Assembly: GCA_965203685.1 (NCBI GenBank)
Contig: OZ241908.1
Span: forward strand, 5,785,484 to 5,849,483
Direction: 5' to 3'
DNA length: 64,000 nt
Origin: VXYL01 sp965203685
GTDB taxonomy: Bacteria; Pseudomonadota; Gammaproteobacteria; Pseudomonadales; Azotimanducaceae
Shown here: one piece after another, positions 7,875 through 16,901 of the stretch
How positions within the stretch are numbered: position 1 is the stretch's first letter
Layout: each line of letters begins with the position of its first letter
Made by a program: the position numbers and the translations under genes
Notes under the pieces: generated by a model
The model's database searches: none
What the model saw: only the letters and a program-made list of their open reading frames with translations
Told to the model about the DNA's origin: nothing

Positions 7875-10800
7875 CTACGCTGGCAGATCGCGCGCCTTCC
7901 ACCAGTAGAACACGGCAGGAAAGAGCAGCAGAACGACCAAGCCGGCGGTCAGCACGCCCCCCACTAAGGGCGCGGCGATGCGCTTCATCACGTCAGCGCC
8001 CGCACCCACGCTCCACATGATCGGCAGCAGCCCAAGGACGTCCGTGGCGATGGTCATCAGCACGGGTCTGACCCGCTTTGAAGTGCCCGCGATGATGGCC
8101 TCGGCGAGCGCGCTGCGGTCCCGCAGTTCGCCACGCTTGGCGGCATCGCCGACGGCGACGTTGAGGTAAAGCAGCAAGACGGTGGCGGTCTCGGCGTAGA
8201 GCCCGGCGAGGGCGATGATGCCTACCCATACGGCGACGCTTAGGTTGTAGTCCAACCAGTAGAGCAACCAGATCGCCCCGATCAGCGCGAACGGCGTACC
8301 GAGGAGAACCAGCAGCGTCTCGGGCAACGACCGGCGGCTCACGTAGATGATGGCGGCGATCAGCAGCAGTGTCGCTGGGATAACGATGGCCAGTCGCGCT
8401 TGTGCGCGCTCGAGGTACTCGTACTGTCCGCTCCAGGTGATCGTGTAGCCGGGAGGCACATCGACCTCTGCGCCGACTGCGGTCCGGGCCGCGTCGACGT
8501 AGCTGCCTAGATCGGCAGCGTCGGTGTCGACGAAGACCCAGGCGTTGGGTTTCGCGTTCTCGCTTTTGATGCTCGGTGGGCCGACGGCGTATTCGATGCT
8601 CGCCAGTCGGCCCAAGGGAATCTGGGCACCTGCGGCGGTGGGGACGAGCACTGCGCGCAACGCCGGTAGGTCGTCTCGCAACTCGCGCCCGTAGCGCAGG
8701 TTGACGGGATATCGCTCCAGGCCCTCGACGGTGGTCGTTACGTTGAGGCCGCCGATCGCCGTCTGTATGACCTCCTGCACGTCGCTCACAGTCAAGCCGT
8801 AGCGGGCGATAGCCGTGCGGTCCACCTTGACGTCGAGGTAGTTGCCACCCATGACCCGCTCCGCGTACGCGCCGCGGGTACCCGGCAGATCCCTGACGAT
8901 GGCTTCGATCCTCCGCCCGAGGCGTTCGAGTTCGCTTAAGTTGGGACCGGCGATCTTGATTCCCACGGGCGTCTTGATGCCGGTCGAGAGCATGTCGATG
9001 CGGGTCCGGATGGGCATGGTCCAGGCGTTGGTGAGGCCGGGGACGCGGATGGCGGCGTCGAGTTCCTCGATCAGCGCCTCCGGTGTCATGCCCTCCCGCC
9101 ACTCGTCCTCCGGTTTCAGGACGATGGTGGTTTCGATCATGGACAGCGGTGCCGGATCCGTGGCGGTCTCGGCGCGTCCGACCTTGCCGAACACGTTCTC
9201 GACCTCGGGGAACGTGCGGATGATGCGGTCGGTCTGCTGCAGGACCTCGCCGGCCTTGGTGATCGAGATCCCAGGCAGCGTGGTCGGCATGTACAGCAGG
9301 TCGCCCTCCCACAGTGACGGCATGAACTCCGTGCCAAGGCGGGTGAACGGGATGACGGTCACGGCGAGCGCGGCCACCGCGAGACCGACAACGGCGAACC
9401 GGAACCGTAGTGCTGCGTTGAGCGCGGGCCGCACGACCTGGGCGAGTGCGAACAACGCCAAGCCGAATTGCAGGACATGGCGGCCGCGAGGTTCGCCGCC
9501 CCCGAGGCGATGCCCCTTGACCCAGTAACCGACGAGGACGGGGGTGAGCGTCACGGCGAGGAGGGCGGCCGCTGCCATCGCGTAGGTCTTGGCGAAGGCG
9601 AGAGGTTTGAACAGCCGGCCCTCCTGCGCTTCGAGGGCGAACACGGGCAGGAACGACACGGTGATGACCAGCAGCGCGAAGAAGAGCGTTGGCCCGACCT
9701 CCTTGGTCGCTTCAGCGATCACCTCCCAGTGCGGCCGTCGCCCACGCGCCTCGGACAGGTGTCGATGCGCGTTCTCCACCATGACGATGCCGGCGTCGAC
9801 CATCGTGCCGATGGCGACCGCGATGCCTCCCAGCGACATGATGTTCACGTTCACGCCCTGTCTCGACATGATGATGAAGGCGATCAGGATGCCGAGGGGC
9901 AACGTGATGATGGCGACCATGCCGCTCCTGACGTGGAACAGGAAGGCGATGCAGACGAGGCCCACGATCAGGAGTTGCTGGCCGAGGCTGACACCCAGGC
10001 TCGTCACCGCGCGTTCGATCAACGCGGTGCGGTCGTAGGCGACCTCGATCTCGACGCCGTTGGGCAGGCCGGCCTTGGCGGCGTCGAGCTTTGCCTTGAC
10101 GGCGCGGATGACCTCGAGTGTGCCTTCGCCGTGACGCACCACGACGATGCCGCCGACGGTCTCTCCCTCGCCGTTCCACTCGGCGATGCCACGGCGCATT
10201 TCCGGCCCGACGCCCACTTCGGCGACGTCCTCGAGCAGGATCGGGGTGCCAGCGGCATTGACGCCCAACGCGATCGTGCGGATGTCGTCCAAGGACTCGA
10301 TCAGCCCCTGCCCCCGGATCATGAACTCCTTCTCGGCCACCTCGAGGAGGCGTCCGCCGACGTCGCTGTTGCTCAGGTCGATCGCGTCGCGGATGCGGGA
10401 GAGCGGGATGCCATAGGCCCGGAGCCGATTCGGATCCACCGTGACCTGGTACTGCCTGACGAAGCCACCGATGCTGGCGACTTCGGAGACGCCGGGGACG
10501 CTCGTCAGTTCGTACTTGAGGTACCAATCCTGGATGGACCGCAACTCCGCGAGGTCGTGCCGGTCCGACTTGAGGGCGTACATGAACGCCCAGCCGACGC
10601 CGGTCGCGTCGGGGCCGAGCGTGGGCGTGACGCCCGCGGGCAACTGCCGGGCGACGTGGTTGAGGGTCTCGAGGACCCGCCCTCGGGCCCAGTAGAGATC
10701 GGTGCCGTCCTCGAAGATGACGTATACGAAGGAGAATCCGAAGAAGGAGTAGCCGCGGACGACCTTCGCGAACGGGGCGGCGAGCAGTTCCGTGGTCAGC

Positions 10801-11003
10801 GGATAGGTCACCTGGTCCTCGACGATCCGCGGTGCCTGGCCGGGGTATTCCGTGTACACGATGACCTGGACGTCGGAGAGGTCCGGGATGGCATCGAGCG
10901 GTGTGCGGAAGAGCGAGTAGATGCCGACCAGGGCGGTCAGCAAGGCCGCGATGATGATGAGGATCCGATTCTCGATGGACCAGTCGATCACTCGTTCCAG
11001 CAC
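7875..11003 (-). CDS. cusA: CusA/CzcA-family heavy-metal RND efflux pump, Cu(I)/Ag(I) type
   Basis: A 1042-residue inner-membrane proton-driven pump, full length for the HME-RND family. It begins at GTG with a G-rich stretch just before it. Transmembrane helix 4 carries GTMVDAGIVMVENAHRHL with D403 and E409, the copper/silver-type signature rather than the zinc/cobalt one. The porter domain has methionines in APLSMIETTI and RIDMLSTGIK, in the region where CusA holds its metal-relay methionines. Last gene of the minus-strand operon His-rich protein-cusC-cusB-cusA, 18 bases after cusB. It should export Cu(I)/Ag(I) from periplasm or cytoplasm through CusC. Confidence 0.93.
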   Translation of the reverse strand: MLERVIDWSIENRILIIIAALLTALVGIYSLFRTPLDAIPDLSDVQVIVYTEYPGQAPRIVEDQVTYPLTTELLAAPFAKVVRGYSFFGFSFVYVIFEDGTDLYWARGRVLETLNHVARQLPAGVTPTLGPDATGVGWAFMYALKSDRHDLAELRSIQDWYLKYELTSVPGVSEVASIGGFVRQYQVTVDPNRLRAYGIPLSRIRDAIDLSNSDVGGRLLEVAEKEFMIRGQGLIESLDDIRTIALGVNAAGTPILLEDVAEVGVGPEMRRGIAEWNGEGETVGGIVVVRHGEGTLEVIRAVKAKLDAAKAGLPNGVEIEVAYDRTALIERAVTSLGVSLGQQLLIVGLVCIAFLFHVRSGMVAIITLPLGILIAFIIMSRQGVNVNIMSLGGIAVAIGTMVDAGIVMVENAHRHLSEARGRRPHWEVIAEATKEVGPTLFFALLVITVSFLPVFALEAQEGRLFKPLAFAKTYAMAAAALLAVTLTPVLVGYWVKGHRLGGGEPRGRHVLQFGLALFALAQVVRPALNAALRFRFAVVGLAVAALAVTVIPFTRLGTEFMPSLWEGDLLYMPTTLPGISITKAGEVLQQTDRIIRTFPEVENVFGKVGRAETATDPAPLSMIETTIVLKPEDEWREGMTPEALIEELDAAIRVPGLTNAWTMPIRTRIDMLSTGIKTPVGIKIAGPNLSELERLGRRIEAIVRDLPGTRGAYAERVMGGNYLDVKVDRTAIARYGLTVSDVQEVIQTAIGGLNVTTTVEGLERYPVNLRYGRELRDDLPALRAVLVPTAAGAQIPLGRLASIEYAVGPPSIKSENAKPNAWVFVDTDAADLGSYVDAARTAVGAEVDVPPGYTITWSGQYEYLERAQARLAIVIPATLLLIAAIIYVSRRSLPETLLVLLGTPFALIGAIWLLYWLDYNLSVAVWVGIIALAGLYAETATVLLLYLNVAVGDAAKRGELRDRSALAEAIIAGTSKRVRPVLMTIATDVLGLLPIMWSVGAGADVMKRIAAPLVGGVLTAGLVVLLLFPAVFYWWKARDLPA

Positions 11004-11021
11004 GGTTTCCCCCGACCTTCC

Positions 11022-12341
11022 CTAGTGATGGTGGTGGTGCGTCATGGCGGCAGCGGACTCCTGCCCGTCGTCGCCACGCAGGAGTTGACTGGTTGCAGCG
11101 CGGAGATTGCTCTCCGAGTCAATGAGGAACTGTGACGAGACCACCACGCGCTCCCCCGTGGCCAGGCCCGCAGTCACCTGCTGCAACTCGCCGGATCGGA
11201 TGCCGAGTTCGACCTCCCGGGGCTCGAATGCGCCGTCGGCGCGAGCGACGATCGCAACGCTGCGCTCGCCGCTATGCAGGATGGACTCCGCGGGAATGGT
11301 CACGGCTTCCGCTAAGTCGTCCACATGCAACACGACGTCGACGTACATGCGCGGCCTCAGGACGAGGTCGGCATTGGCCACCTCTATGAAGGCCGTCAAC
11401 GTGCGTGTCTCGGCATTCACCGCCGAACGGAAGAAAAGGACGCCGCCTTCCCAGCGGCGACCCGGGAACGCCGCCGCCGTGATCGTGGCCCGGCTGCCGA
11501 CGCGCACGTGGCGCAGATCCTCCTCGTAGAAATCCGCTTCCGCCCACAGGGTGGTGTGGTCTGCGATCTTGAGAACCGTCATGCCGGGACCGAGCTTCAT
11601 GCCATCGAGGGAGTCGCCCATCTTGTCCACGACCACGCCCGATGCAGGCGAGTGGAAGGTGATCGTCCGCGGTGCCGACTTGGCCGCTGCCAGGGCGTCG
11701 ATCTGCGCGGCTGACATGTCCCAATAGGTCAGGCGTTCACGGGCGGCGTCGAGCAGCGACGTCGCTCGTTGCACCGCTTCCGGGTAGGCCTGGTCTCGTT
11801 CCAGGCGCGCCACGTAGTCCATGGCGGCGAGGAATTCGCGCGCCGTCGTGACCAGTTGCGGGCTGTAGATCTCGAAGAGCGGGTCGCCCGCGGTAACGAA
11901 CTCGCCGACATTGTTCACGCGGGCGCTCTCGATCCAGCCTTCGAACTTGGTGTTGACCGAGAAGACTTTCTCTTCGTTGTGCGCCAACACGCCGACGGTA
12001 CGGATCGAGATAGGCAGGTCGCGACGCTCCACCGGTGCGGTGCGTACGGCGAAGTTCTGCAGGAATTGCTGGCTGACCCGCACGCCGCCGTCGTCGGCCT
12101 CGGCATCCCTTTTGCGGACCAGTCTCATGCCGCAGATCGGGCACGTTCCGGGTGCGTGGCGGATGACATCCGGGTGCATGCCGCAGGTGTAGACGACCGC
12201 GTCCGCGGTGTGATGGGCGACGGTCGCCGCCCGGGGTGTCGGCTCATCAGCGAACCAAGCCCACGGCGGACTGAGGACGAGAACCGCGGCCACGGCTAAT
12301 CCGGCTCCGAGTCCCAGGACAATCATCGTGCGTCGTTTCAT
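11022..12341 (-). CDS. cusB: CusB-type periplasmic adaptor with heavy-metal-binding domain and His tail
   Basis: A 439-residue membrane fusion protein linking CusA to CusC. An N-terminal signal/anchor helix (residues 6-25) is followed by a YHS-like heavy-metal-binding domain, YTCGMHPDVI...GTCPICGM, with C53, M55, H56, C67, C70 and M72 as plausible ligands. Then come the hairpin, lipoyl and beta-barrel segments of the family. The protein ends in MTHHHHH, an unusual natural poly-His tail that may add metal binding. The start overlaps the cusC stop as ATGA. Copper/silver transfer to CusA is the expected role. Confidence 0.92.
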   Translation of the reverse strand: MKRRTMIVLGLGAGLAVAAVLVLSPPWAWFADEPTPRAATVAHHTADAVVYTCGMHPDVIRHAPGTCPICGMRLVRKRDAEADDGGVRVSQQFLQNFAVRTAPVERRDLPISIRTVGVLAHNEEKVFSVNTKFEGWIESARVNNVGEFVTAGDPLFEIYSPQLVTTAREFLAAMDYVARLERDQAYPEAVQRATSLLDAARERLTYWDMSAAQIDALAAAKSAPRTITFHSPASGVVVDKMGDSLDGMKLGPGMTVLKIADHTTLWAEADFYEEDLRHVRVGSRATITAAAFPGRRWEGGVLFFRSAVNAETRTLTAFIEVANADLVLRPRMYVDVVLHVDDLAEAVTIPAESILHSGERSVAIVARADGAFEPREVELGIRSGELQQVTAGLATGERVVVSSQFLIDSESNLRAATSQLLRGDDGQESAAAMTHHHHH

Positions 12342-13669
12342 GGCGTTTCTCCCGCCGATTGCGGCAAAGGCGTGCCGATCGCCCGTTCGAGATCGGCCAA
12401 TGCCTTCATGTAGTCGGTGTGCAGGCGAGCAAGGCCGAGTCGGACGTCGAGCAGCACCTCCTCGCTGTCCAGCAACTCGAGCACACCGACCGCCCCGGTC
12501 GAATAGGCCTGTTCGGTGGTGCTGAGCGCTTGTTCGGCCTGTGGCAGCAGCGCGCGCTCAAGGAGGCCGATCTGGCCATCGATGACGGCGAGGTCGGAAG
12601 TGGCCGTACGGACTTCCTGCTCGACGCGCCTGAGGGCTTCCCGGTGCGCGCGTCCGGCTGCGCGAACCCGCGCGGTGGCGGCCGCTGTGCCCGCGTGCAA
12701 GGCCGACTGGTAGATCGGGATGTTGACCCCCAGCGAGATGCTGAAGACGTCGCGACCGTTGTCCGCCGGCACTTGGGCGATGCCACCCGCGTCGCGTCGA
12801 CCCGCAACCTGCCCCCAGGAAGCGCCGACGACAACATCCGGCCAGTAAGCCCGCCGCGACAGCCGCGCGGCACTCTCGGCGCCTTGGATGCGCGCATGGG
12901 CGGCCCGCACCTCGCCCCGGTGCTCGCGGCCGAGACTGGCGAGTCGGTCATGGTCCAGTTCGAGCGCGGGACGACCGACGAGCCGCACCGTGGGCAGCGC
13001 CACGTCCGCGGGCCGATCTCTGAGCGCGTTCAGGGCGCTTTCGGTCTCGACGCGTTGGCGCATGAATGCCTGCTGGCGGCTCAGGACGCGGGTGATTTCC
13101 GCCTGCAGTTTGACGACGGCCTGCTGGAATCCGACGCCTTGCGAATAACGGGCGCGGGCCAAGGTCTCGTAGTGGCGCAGCAACTGCGACTCCTCGTCGG
13201 CGATCTCGACCGCGCGGTCGAGGTAGCCGAGTTCGAAGTAGCCGTGCTTGATCTGTTGAACCGTCTCCGCCGTGACGATGTCGATGTCGTGCTTGGCCGC
13301 ACTCGCCTGCCACTCGGCCACTTGACCACGTTCGGCCCGCTTGCCGAACCAGGGCAGGTCCTGCCGGAGGGCGACACCGTTGATCTGCGGCCCGAGGCGC
13401 GTCTCGACCGGTGCTAAGTGACGCGTGAACGTCAATAGTGGATCCGGCAGCGCCGTTGCCTGGGTCACGCCGTGTTTGGCGGCGACGTGGCGCGCCGTGA
13501 CTTGCTGGATTGTTGGATTGTTGGCCAGGGTCTCCGCGATCAGCGCGGCGAGTGCGGGGTCGCCATGGCTCGTGTACGCCGACGCTGCGCCTGAGCCGGG
13601 GCCCGCGACGGCTGGCGTAGTCAGGGCCAGCCAAGCGCAAGCGCGGGATAGCGTTGTCCGGGGTCTCAT
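12338..13669 (-). CDS. cusC: TolC-family outer-membrane efflux channel (CusC-like)
   Basis: A 443-residue outer-membrane factor. The first 22 residues form a signal peptide ending AVAGP. Two similar halves of long helices follow, with NNPTIQQVTARHVAAK at the first and a second repeat ending YSTGAVGVLELLDSEEVLLD, both hallmarks of OEP/TolC proteins. It is encoded upstream of cusB with a 4-base overlap and should form the exit duct of the copper/silver pump. It lacks an obvious lipobox, unlike E. coli CusC. Substrate is assigned from the operon. Confidence 0.88.
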   Translation of the reverse strand: MRPRTTLSRACAWLALTTPAVAGPGSGAASAYTSHGDPALAALIAETLANNPTIQQVTARHVAAKHGVTQATALPDPLLTFTRHLAPVETRLGPQINGVALRQDLPWFGKRAERGQVAEWQASAAKHDIDIVTAETVQQIKHGYFELGYLDRAVEIADEESQLLRHYETLARARYSQGVGFQQAVVKLQAEITRVLSRQQAFMRQRVETESALNALRDRPADVALPTVRLVGRPALELDHDRLASLGREHRGEVRAAHARIQGAESAARLSRRAYWPDVVVGASWGQVAGRRDAGGIAQVPADNGRDVFSISLGVNIPIYQSALHAGTAAATARVRAAGRAHREALRRVEQEVRTATSDLAVIDGQIGLLERALLPQAEQALSTTEQAYSTGAVGVLELLDSEEVLLDVRLGLARLHTDYMKALADLERAIGTPLPQSAGETP

Positions 13670-13737
13670 CGCCTTCTCCGACGGGTTAGAACGTCGGCGC
13701 CAGCCGGGTGCGGCTCGCGTCCGTGTAAGCGGGAGGT

Positions 13738-13756
13738 GCCGCGCGCTTGGCGCGGC
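13738..13756 (-). promoter_or_regulatory. GC-rich hairpin between His-rich gene and cusC
   Basis: GCCGCGC-GCTTG-GCGCGGC, a perfect 7-bp stem with 5-base loop. It lies between the stop of the small His-rich gene and the start of cusC. There is no T-run. In an operon this position suits partial termination or mRNA protection that would set the ratio of the small protein to the pump. Confidence 0.4.
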
Positions 13757-13770
13757 GTAAGGCGCGGGGT

Positions 13771-14145
13771 CTAGTTCAGCAGGATGTCGAAACGGTGCAC
13801 CGCCGTATCAGCGGCTCGCGGGGGCACCCGTCGCGGCGGGTGATGGTTGAGCTGGCGGTATCGGGGCGGCGCCACCTGCACAGTGGCATCGACGACCAGT
13901 GCGTCGTCCGGTATCGCCGCGGGCGCTAAGGTGGGTCCGACTTGACGGTCTGACGCCGAAATGGCGGGTCCGCACTCCGCGCAGTCCTCGGCTTGAACGC
14001 AGTGATCGGCATCGCTTGACGGGGCATGGTGGGCGTGCGGCGCGTGGGTGTCGCCGTGAGCGGACACCTCGCAGGCGCAGACAGCGCCGGCAAAGGCGGT
14101 CGAGGCCGCCAAGAACCATCCGAGAACGACGCGCGTTTCAACCAT
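13771..14145 (-). CDS. Small secreted His/Cys-rich protein at the head of the cus operon
   Basis: A 124-residue protein, not in a family I recognise. Residues 1-27 look like a signal peptide (VVLGWFLAASTAFAGAVCAC). The mature start is rich in metal ligands: CACEVSAHGDTHAPHAHHAP, then DHCVQAEDCAECGP. It sits 101 bases upstream of cusC in the same direction and is likely the first gene of the copper/silver operon. I infer a periplasmic metal-binding or sensing role like other small proteins that lead cus/czc operons. The start was chosen at the ATG before the signal peptide; a longer frame runs antisense-like through the SRPBCC gene. Confidence 0.65.
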   Translation of the reverse strand: MVETRVVLGWFLAASTAFAGAVCACEVSAHGDTHAPHAHHAPSSDADHCVQAEDCAECGPAISASDRQVGPTLAPAAIPDDALVVDATVQVAPPRYRQLNHHPPRRVPPRAADTAVHRFDILLN

Positions 14146-14177
14146 GGGGTGCGTCTTACGCCTCGCGACCGAGCAAG

Positions 14178-14924
14178 TCAACCGCCGTGGTATGCCGCCA
14201 AGAGCTTCGCGTAGGCCGCCACCAGCGCTTCGAGGTCGAGGCCGACGCCGAGTTCGGGCGTCCAATACTGTTTCGCCTCGACGAACGCCAGTTGGTGAAA
14301 CAGGCTGGCGGCACGATGCCAGTCTGCGACCACGCCGACGCAATGGGTGCCGACGCCGCCGGGCTGGGCGATCCGCTCCGACGTCGTGTCGTGCAGTTGG
14401 TCCGGAACCCCGGCACCTTCCGGCACGTGATCGGAGAGCCGCAACTCCGTGACGGGGCCCGCATAGTTCGGTATGTCGCGCCGGGCGCGGGCACTGCCGC
14501 TCGCGTCGAGCAACTCGAACCGGGTCCGTCCGCCGCTCGGCGATGACAACTCGATCAACCGGCCGGGCACCAGTTCGGCGATGCGGCCTTCCCGCGCGAT
14601 GCCGGCCCCGGCCCCGGTCAGCCGAAACTCGCCGTCCGGTCGGAGGTCCCACTGGACGCCGAACAACCATCGCGCAGCGTTTACCGGGTCCGCGAACAAC
14701 GACGACCATGCGTCGTCGGGTGTACTTGGTGCCCGGCGAACGAACTGCACGGTGTCTCGGCCCTGCATGGCCGCAGCGCCAGCGCAAAAGGCGCGCATGC
14801 CGGCATCGTCCGGCAGCTTGAAGCGCCGAGCGATCTGATCCGGCGTCTCGTAGTGCTTGCGCTGCCGGTCGAACCAGTTGAGGTTCGCGACCGTGCCCTT
14901 GAGGGGCAGGATGTCATCGGCCAT
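14178..14924 (-). CDS. SRPBCC/AHSA1-like domain protein
   Basis: A 248-residue soluble protein. The stretch WSSLFADPVNAARWLFG...GEFRLTG...AELVPGRLIELS is the START/Bet v1-like pattern of AHSA1 proteins, which bind small hydrophobic ligands. An N-terminal 75-residue segment and a C-terminal part with DWHRAASLFHQLAFVEAKQY flank it. The ATG at 14924 was preferred over one ten codons earlier because MADDILPLKG gives a plausible soluble start. It lies 32 bases upstream of the His-rich cus gene, so it may share a transcript. Function unknown. Confidence 0.65.
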   Translation of the reverse strand: MADDILPLKGTVANLNWFDRQRKHYETPDQIARRFKLPDDAGMRAFCAGAAAMQGRDTVQFVRRAPSTPDDAWSSLFADPVNAARWLFGVQWDLRPDGEFRLTGAGAGIAREGRIAELVPGRLIELSSPSGGRTRFELLDASGSARARRDIPNYAGPVTELRLSDHVPEGAGVPDQLHDTTSERIAQPGGVGTHCVGVVADWHRAASLFHQLAFVEAKQYWTPELGVGLDLEALVAAYAKLLAAYHGG

Positions 14925-14993
14925 GGGTAAACCCGCGGCGAGAAGAAGACTCAAGGCGACTCTAAACCGAAACCGCAGTCACGCAAAACTAGC

Positions 14994-15063
14994 GGTACGC
15001 GGGCGTCCTCGCCCGCATTGGAGCATGTACGAGACCAAGTGCGGACGTGGACGTCCGCGTACC
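14994..15063. repeat. REP-like pair (BIME), head to head
   Basis: Two inverted units: GGTACGCGGGCGTCCTCGCC-type at 14994-15020 and AGTGCGGACGTGGACGTCCG-type at 15039-15063. Each unit is itself palindromic. They lie between the SRPBCC gene start and the stop of the membrane protein gene. Confidence 0.75.
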
Positions 15064-15065
15064 CA

Positions 15066-15509
15066 TTAGGTCGCCGGACGGAAGTGGCGCTTCGCGAACC
15101 ACAACGCCGCCGTCGGCACGGCGAATATCGCGCCCGCGATCAACCCCGGGATCCAACCGCCGCCGCGGGGATCGACGAGATTCCAGACCAGCATCGCGAC
15201 CATGACCTGCGCGGCGTACACGGCGGCCCACGGCCACATCCAGCGGCTCATTTTCCAGAAGCCGTACGCACCGGCACCGTAGATCAGCCAATGCAGGGGC
15301 GCGGTTGCCTTTGCCGCCCAACCCGTGAGCACGAAGCCGAACCACACTTCCTCGTCTTCGGCGACGGGCTTGAAGAACAGGTCGAACGGCAGGTAAATGA
15401 AGGTCATGTAGAGGCAGAACGCCCACATGAGCGTCATCCACCAGGGCCGGCGCCGCAACTCGGCAACCAGCGTCGGCCAGATCGCAGCGTTCGTTTCACT
15501 TTGAGCCAT
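15066..15509 (-). CDS. Hypothetical integral membrane protein
   Basis: A 147-residue protein with no family I can name. The ATG at 15509 follows an AGGAAG ribosome site, which decides the start over a codon 21 residues earlier. Four hydrophobic segments are visible: WWMTLMWAFCLYMTFIYLPF, FGFVLTGWAAKATAPLHWLI, WMWPWAAVYAAQVMVAMLVW and WIPGLIAGAIFAVPTAALWF. It is divergent from the sulfoquinovose synthase gene 138 bases away, and a REP-like pair directly follows its stop. The resemblance to emopamil-binding-like membrane proteins is too weak to assert. Confidence 0.7.
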   Translation of the reverse strand: MAQSETNAAIWPTLVAELRRRPWWMTLMWAFCLYMTFIYLPFDLFFKPVAEDEEVWFGFVLTGWAAKATAPLHWLIYGAGAYGFWKMSRWMWPWAAVYAAQVMVAMLVWNLVDPRGGGWIPGLIAGAIFAVPTAALWFAKRHFRPAT

Positions 15510-15647
15510 TACGTTCTTCCTGCCACAGGACCGCGCGGGATTATGGCTTCCTCGCCGGTGTTCTGTCCTCACGGTGGGTTCGGTGCGGCCAATACGGTAC
15601 GCTTCGCTTAAGGGCGAGGCTTACACGGTAAGCAGCGGGAGACTACA

Positions 15648-16892
15648 GTGCGTATCGCGGTACTCGGCGGCGACGGCTTCATCGGCTGGCCCACGACGTT
15701 GCATCTGTCCGGCCGCGGTCACGACGTGACCATCGTCGACAACTTAAGCCGGCGCTGGATCGACACCGAACTGGGTGTCCAGTCGTTGACGCCGATGGAT
15801 TCGATCCAAGAGCGCCAGCGTATCTGGCGCGAAGTGAGTGGTTACTCGCTCGGCTTCGAGCACATCGACGTGGCGACCGAGTACGAGCGCTTCAAGGCGT
15901 GGATCGGCGACGCCCGCCCCGACGCGGTCGTGCACTTCGCCGAGCAACGGGCCGCGCCGTACTCGATGAAGACCGACTGGCACAAGACCTACACGGTCAA
16001 CAACAACGTCAACGCCACGCACAATCTGCTCAACGCGCTCGTCGCTACCGAGGTGGATGCCCACGTCGTGCATCTCGGCACGATGGGGGTGTACGGCTAT
16101 TCGACCGCCGGCGCGTCCATACCGGAGGGCTACCTGAACGTCGACATCACGCTCGACGACGGCACCAAGACCGCGCGCGAAATCCTCTACCCGACGGACG
16201 CCGGCAGCGTCTACCACATGACCAAGTGCCTCGATCAACTGTTGTTCCAGTTCTATGCGAAGAACGACGGCGTGCGCATCACCGATCTGCATCAAGGCAT
16301 CGTCTGGGGCACCCACACCGATCAGACCCGTCGCCACGACCAACTCATCAACCGGTTCGACTACGACGGCGACTATGGGACGGTCCTGAACAGATTCCTG
16401 ATCCAAGCCGCGCTTGACCACCCGTTGACCGTCCACGGCACGGGCGGGCAAAGTCGCGCCTTCATCCACATCCAGGACTCGGTGCGCTGCATCGAGATCG
16501 CTTTGGGCAATCCGCCTAACAGCGGCGAGCGCACGAAGATCTTCAACCAGATGACCGAAGTGCACCGGGTGCGGGATTTGGCCAACCTGGTTCACCAACT
16601 CACGGGTTCCGAAGTCGCCTACCTGCCGAATCCGCGCAAGGAAGCGGCCGAGAACGAACTGTCGGTGAAGAACGACCAGTTCCTTGCCCTGGGCCTCGAC
16701 CCGATCAAGTTGCGCGACGGCCTGCTGACCGAACTCGTCGATGTTGCGCGCAAGTTCATCCACCGCGTGGACCGATCGCGCATCCCCAGCACGTCCGCGT
16801 GGACCCGGGACATCGCCGACAAGATCGCGGACTCCTCGGTGGAGCGTTCAGACAGCCCGCCAGCCGGACGTCAGACCAACGGCGCTCGCTAG
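15648..16892 (+). CDS. sqdB: UDP-sulfoquinovose synthase (SqdB/SQD1)
   Basis: A 414-residue short-chain dehydrogenase-type enzyme that converts UDP-glucose and sulfite to UDP-sulfoquinovose. Similarity to plant SQD1 runs along the whole length: GGDGFIGW NAD loop, VDNLSRR, LGVQSLTPMDSI, VVHFAEQRAAPYSM, HLGTMGVYG, YHMTK (catalytic Tyr-Lys), DLHQGIVWG, NRFDYDGDYGT, HPLTVHGTGGQSR and FNQMTE. Start is GTG with GGGAG upstream. It is followed after nine bases by a GT8 glycosyltransferase, the same order as sqdB-sqdD in Rhodobacter. The product is probably a sulfolipid; a sulfonated glycan is the alternative. Confidence 0.93.
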   Translation: MRIAVLGGDGFIGWPTTLHLSGRGHDVTIVDNLSRRWIDTELGVQSLTPMDSIQERQRIWREVSGYSLGFEHIDVATEYERFKAWIGDARPDAVVHFAEQRAAPYSMKTDWHKTYTVNNNVNATHNLLNALVATEVDAHVVHLGTMGVYGYSTAGASIPEGYLNVDITLDDGTKTAREILYPTDAGSVYHMTKCLDQLLFQFYAKNDGVRITDLHQGIVWGTHTDQTRRHDQLINRFDYDGDYGTVLNRFLIQAALDHPLTVHGTGGQSRAFIHIQDSVRCIEIALGNPPNSGERTKIFNQMTEVHRVRDLANLVHQLTGSEVAYLPNPRKEAAENELSVKNDQFLALGLDPIKLRDGLLTELVDVARKFIHRVDRSRIPSTSAWTRDIADKIADSSVERSDSPPAGRQTNGAR

Positions 16893-16901
16893 CCGCGTTT
16901 C

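Noticed and set aside
9468..11135. A 555-codon open frame on the plus strand opposite cusA
   Set aside because: It mirrors the codon pattern of cusA, has no motif, and is rich in Asp/Gly/Arg as expected for the reverse of a GC-rich gene.
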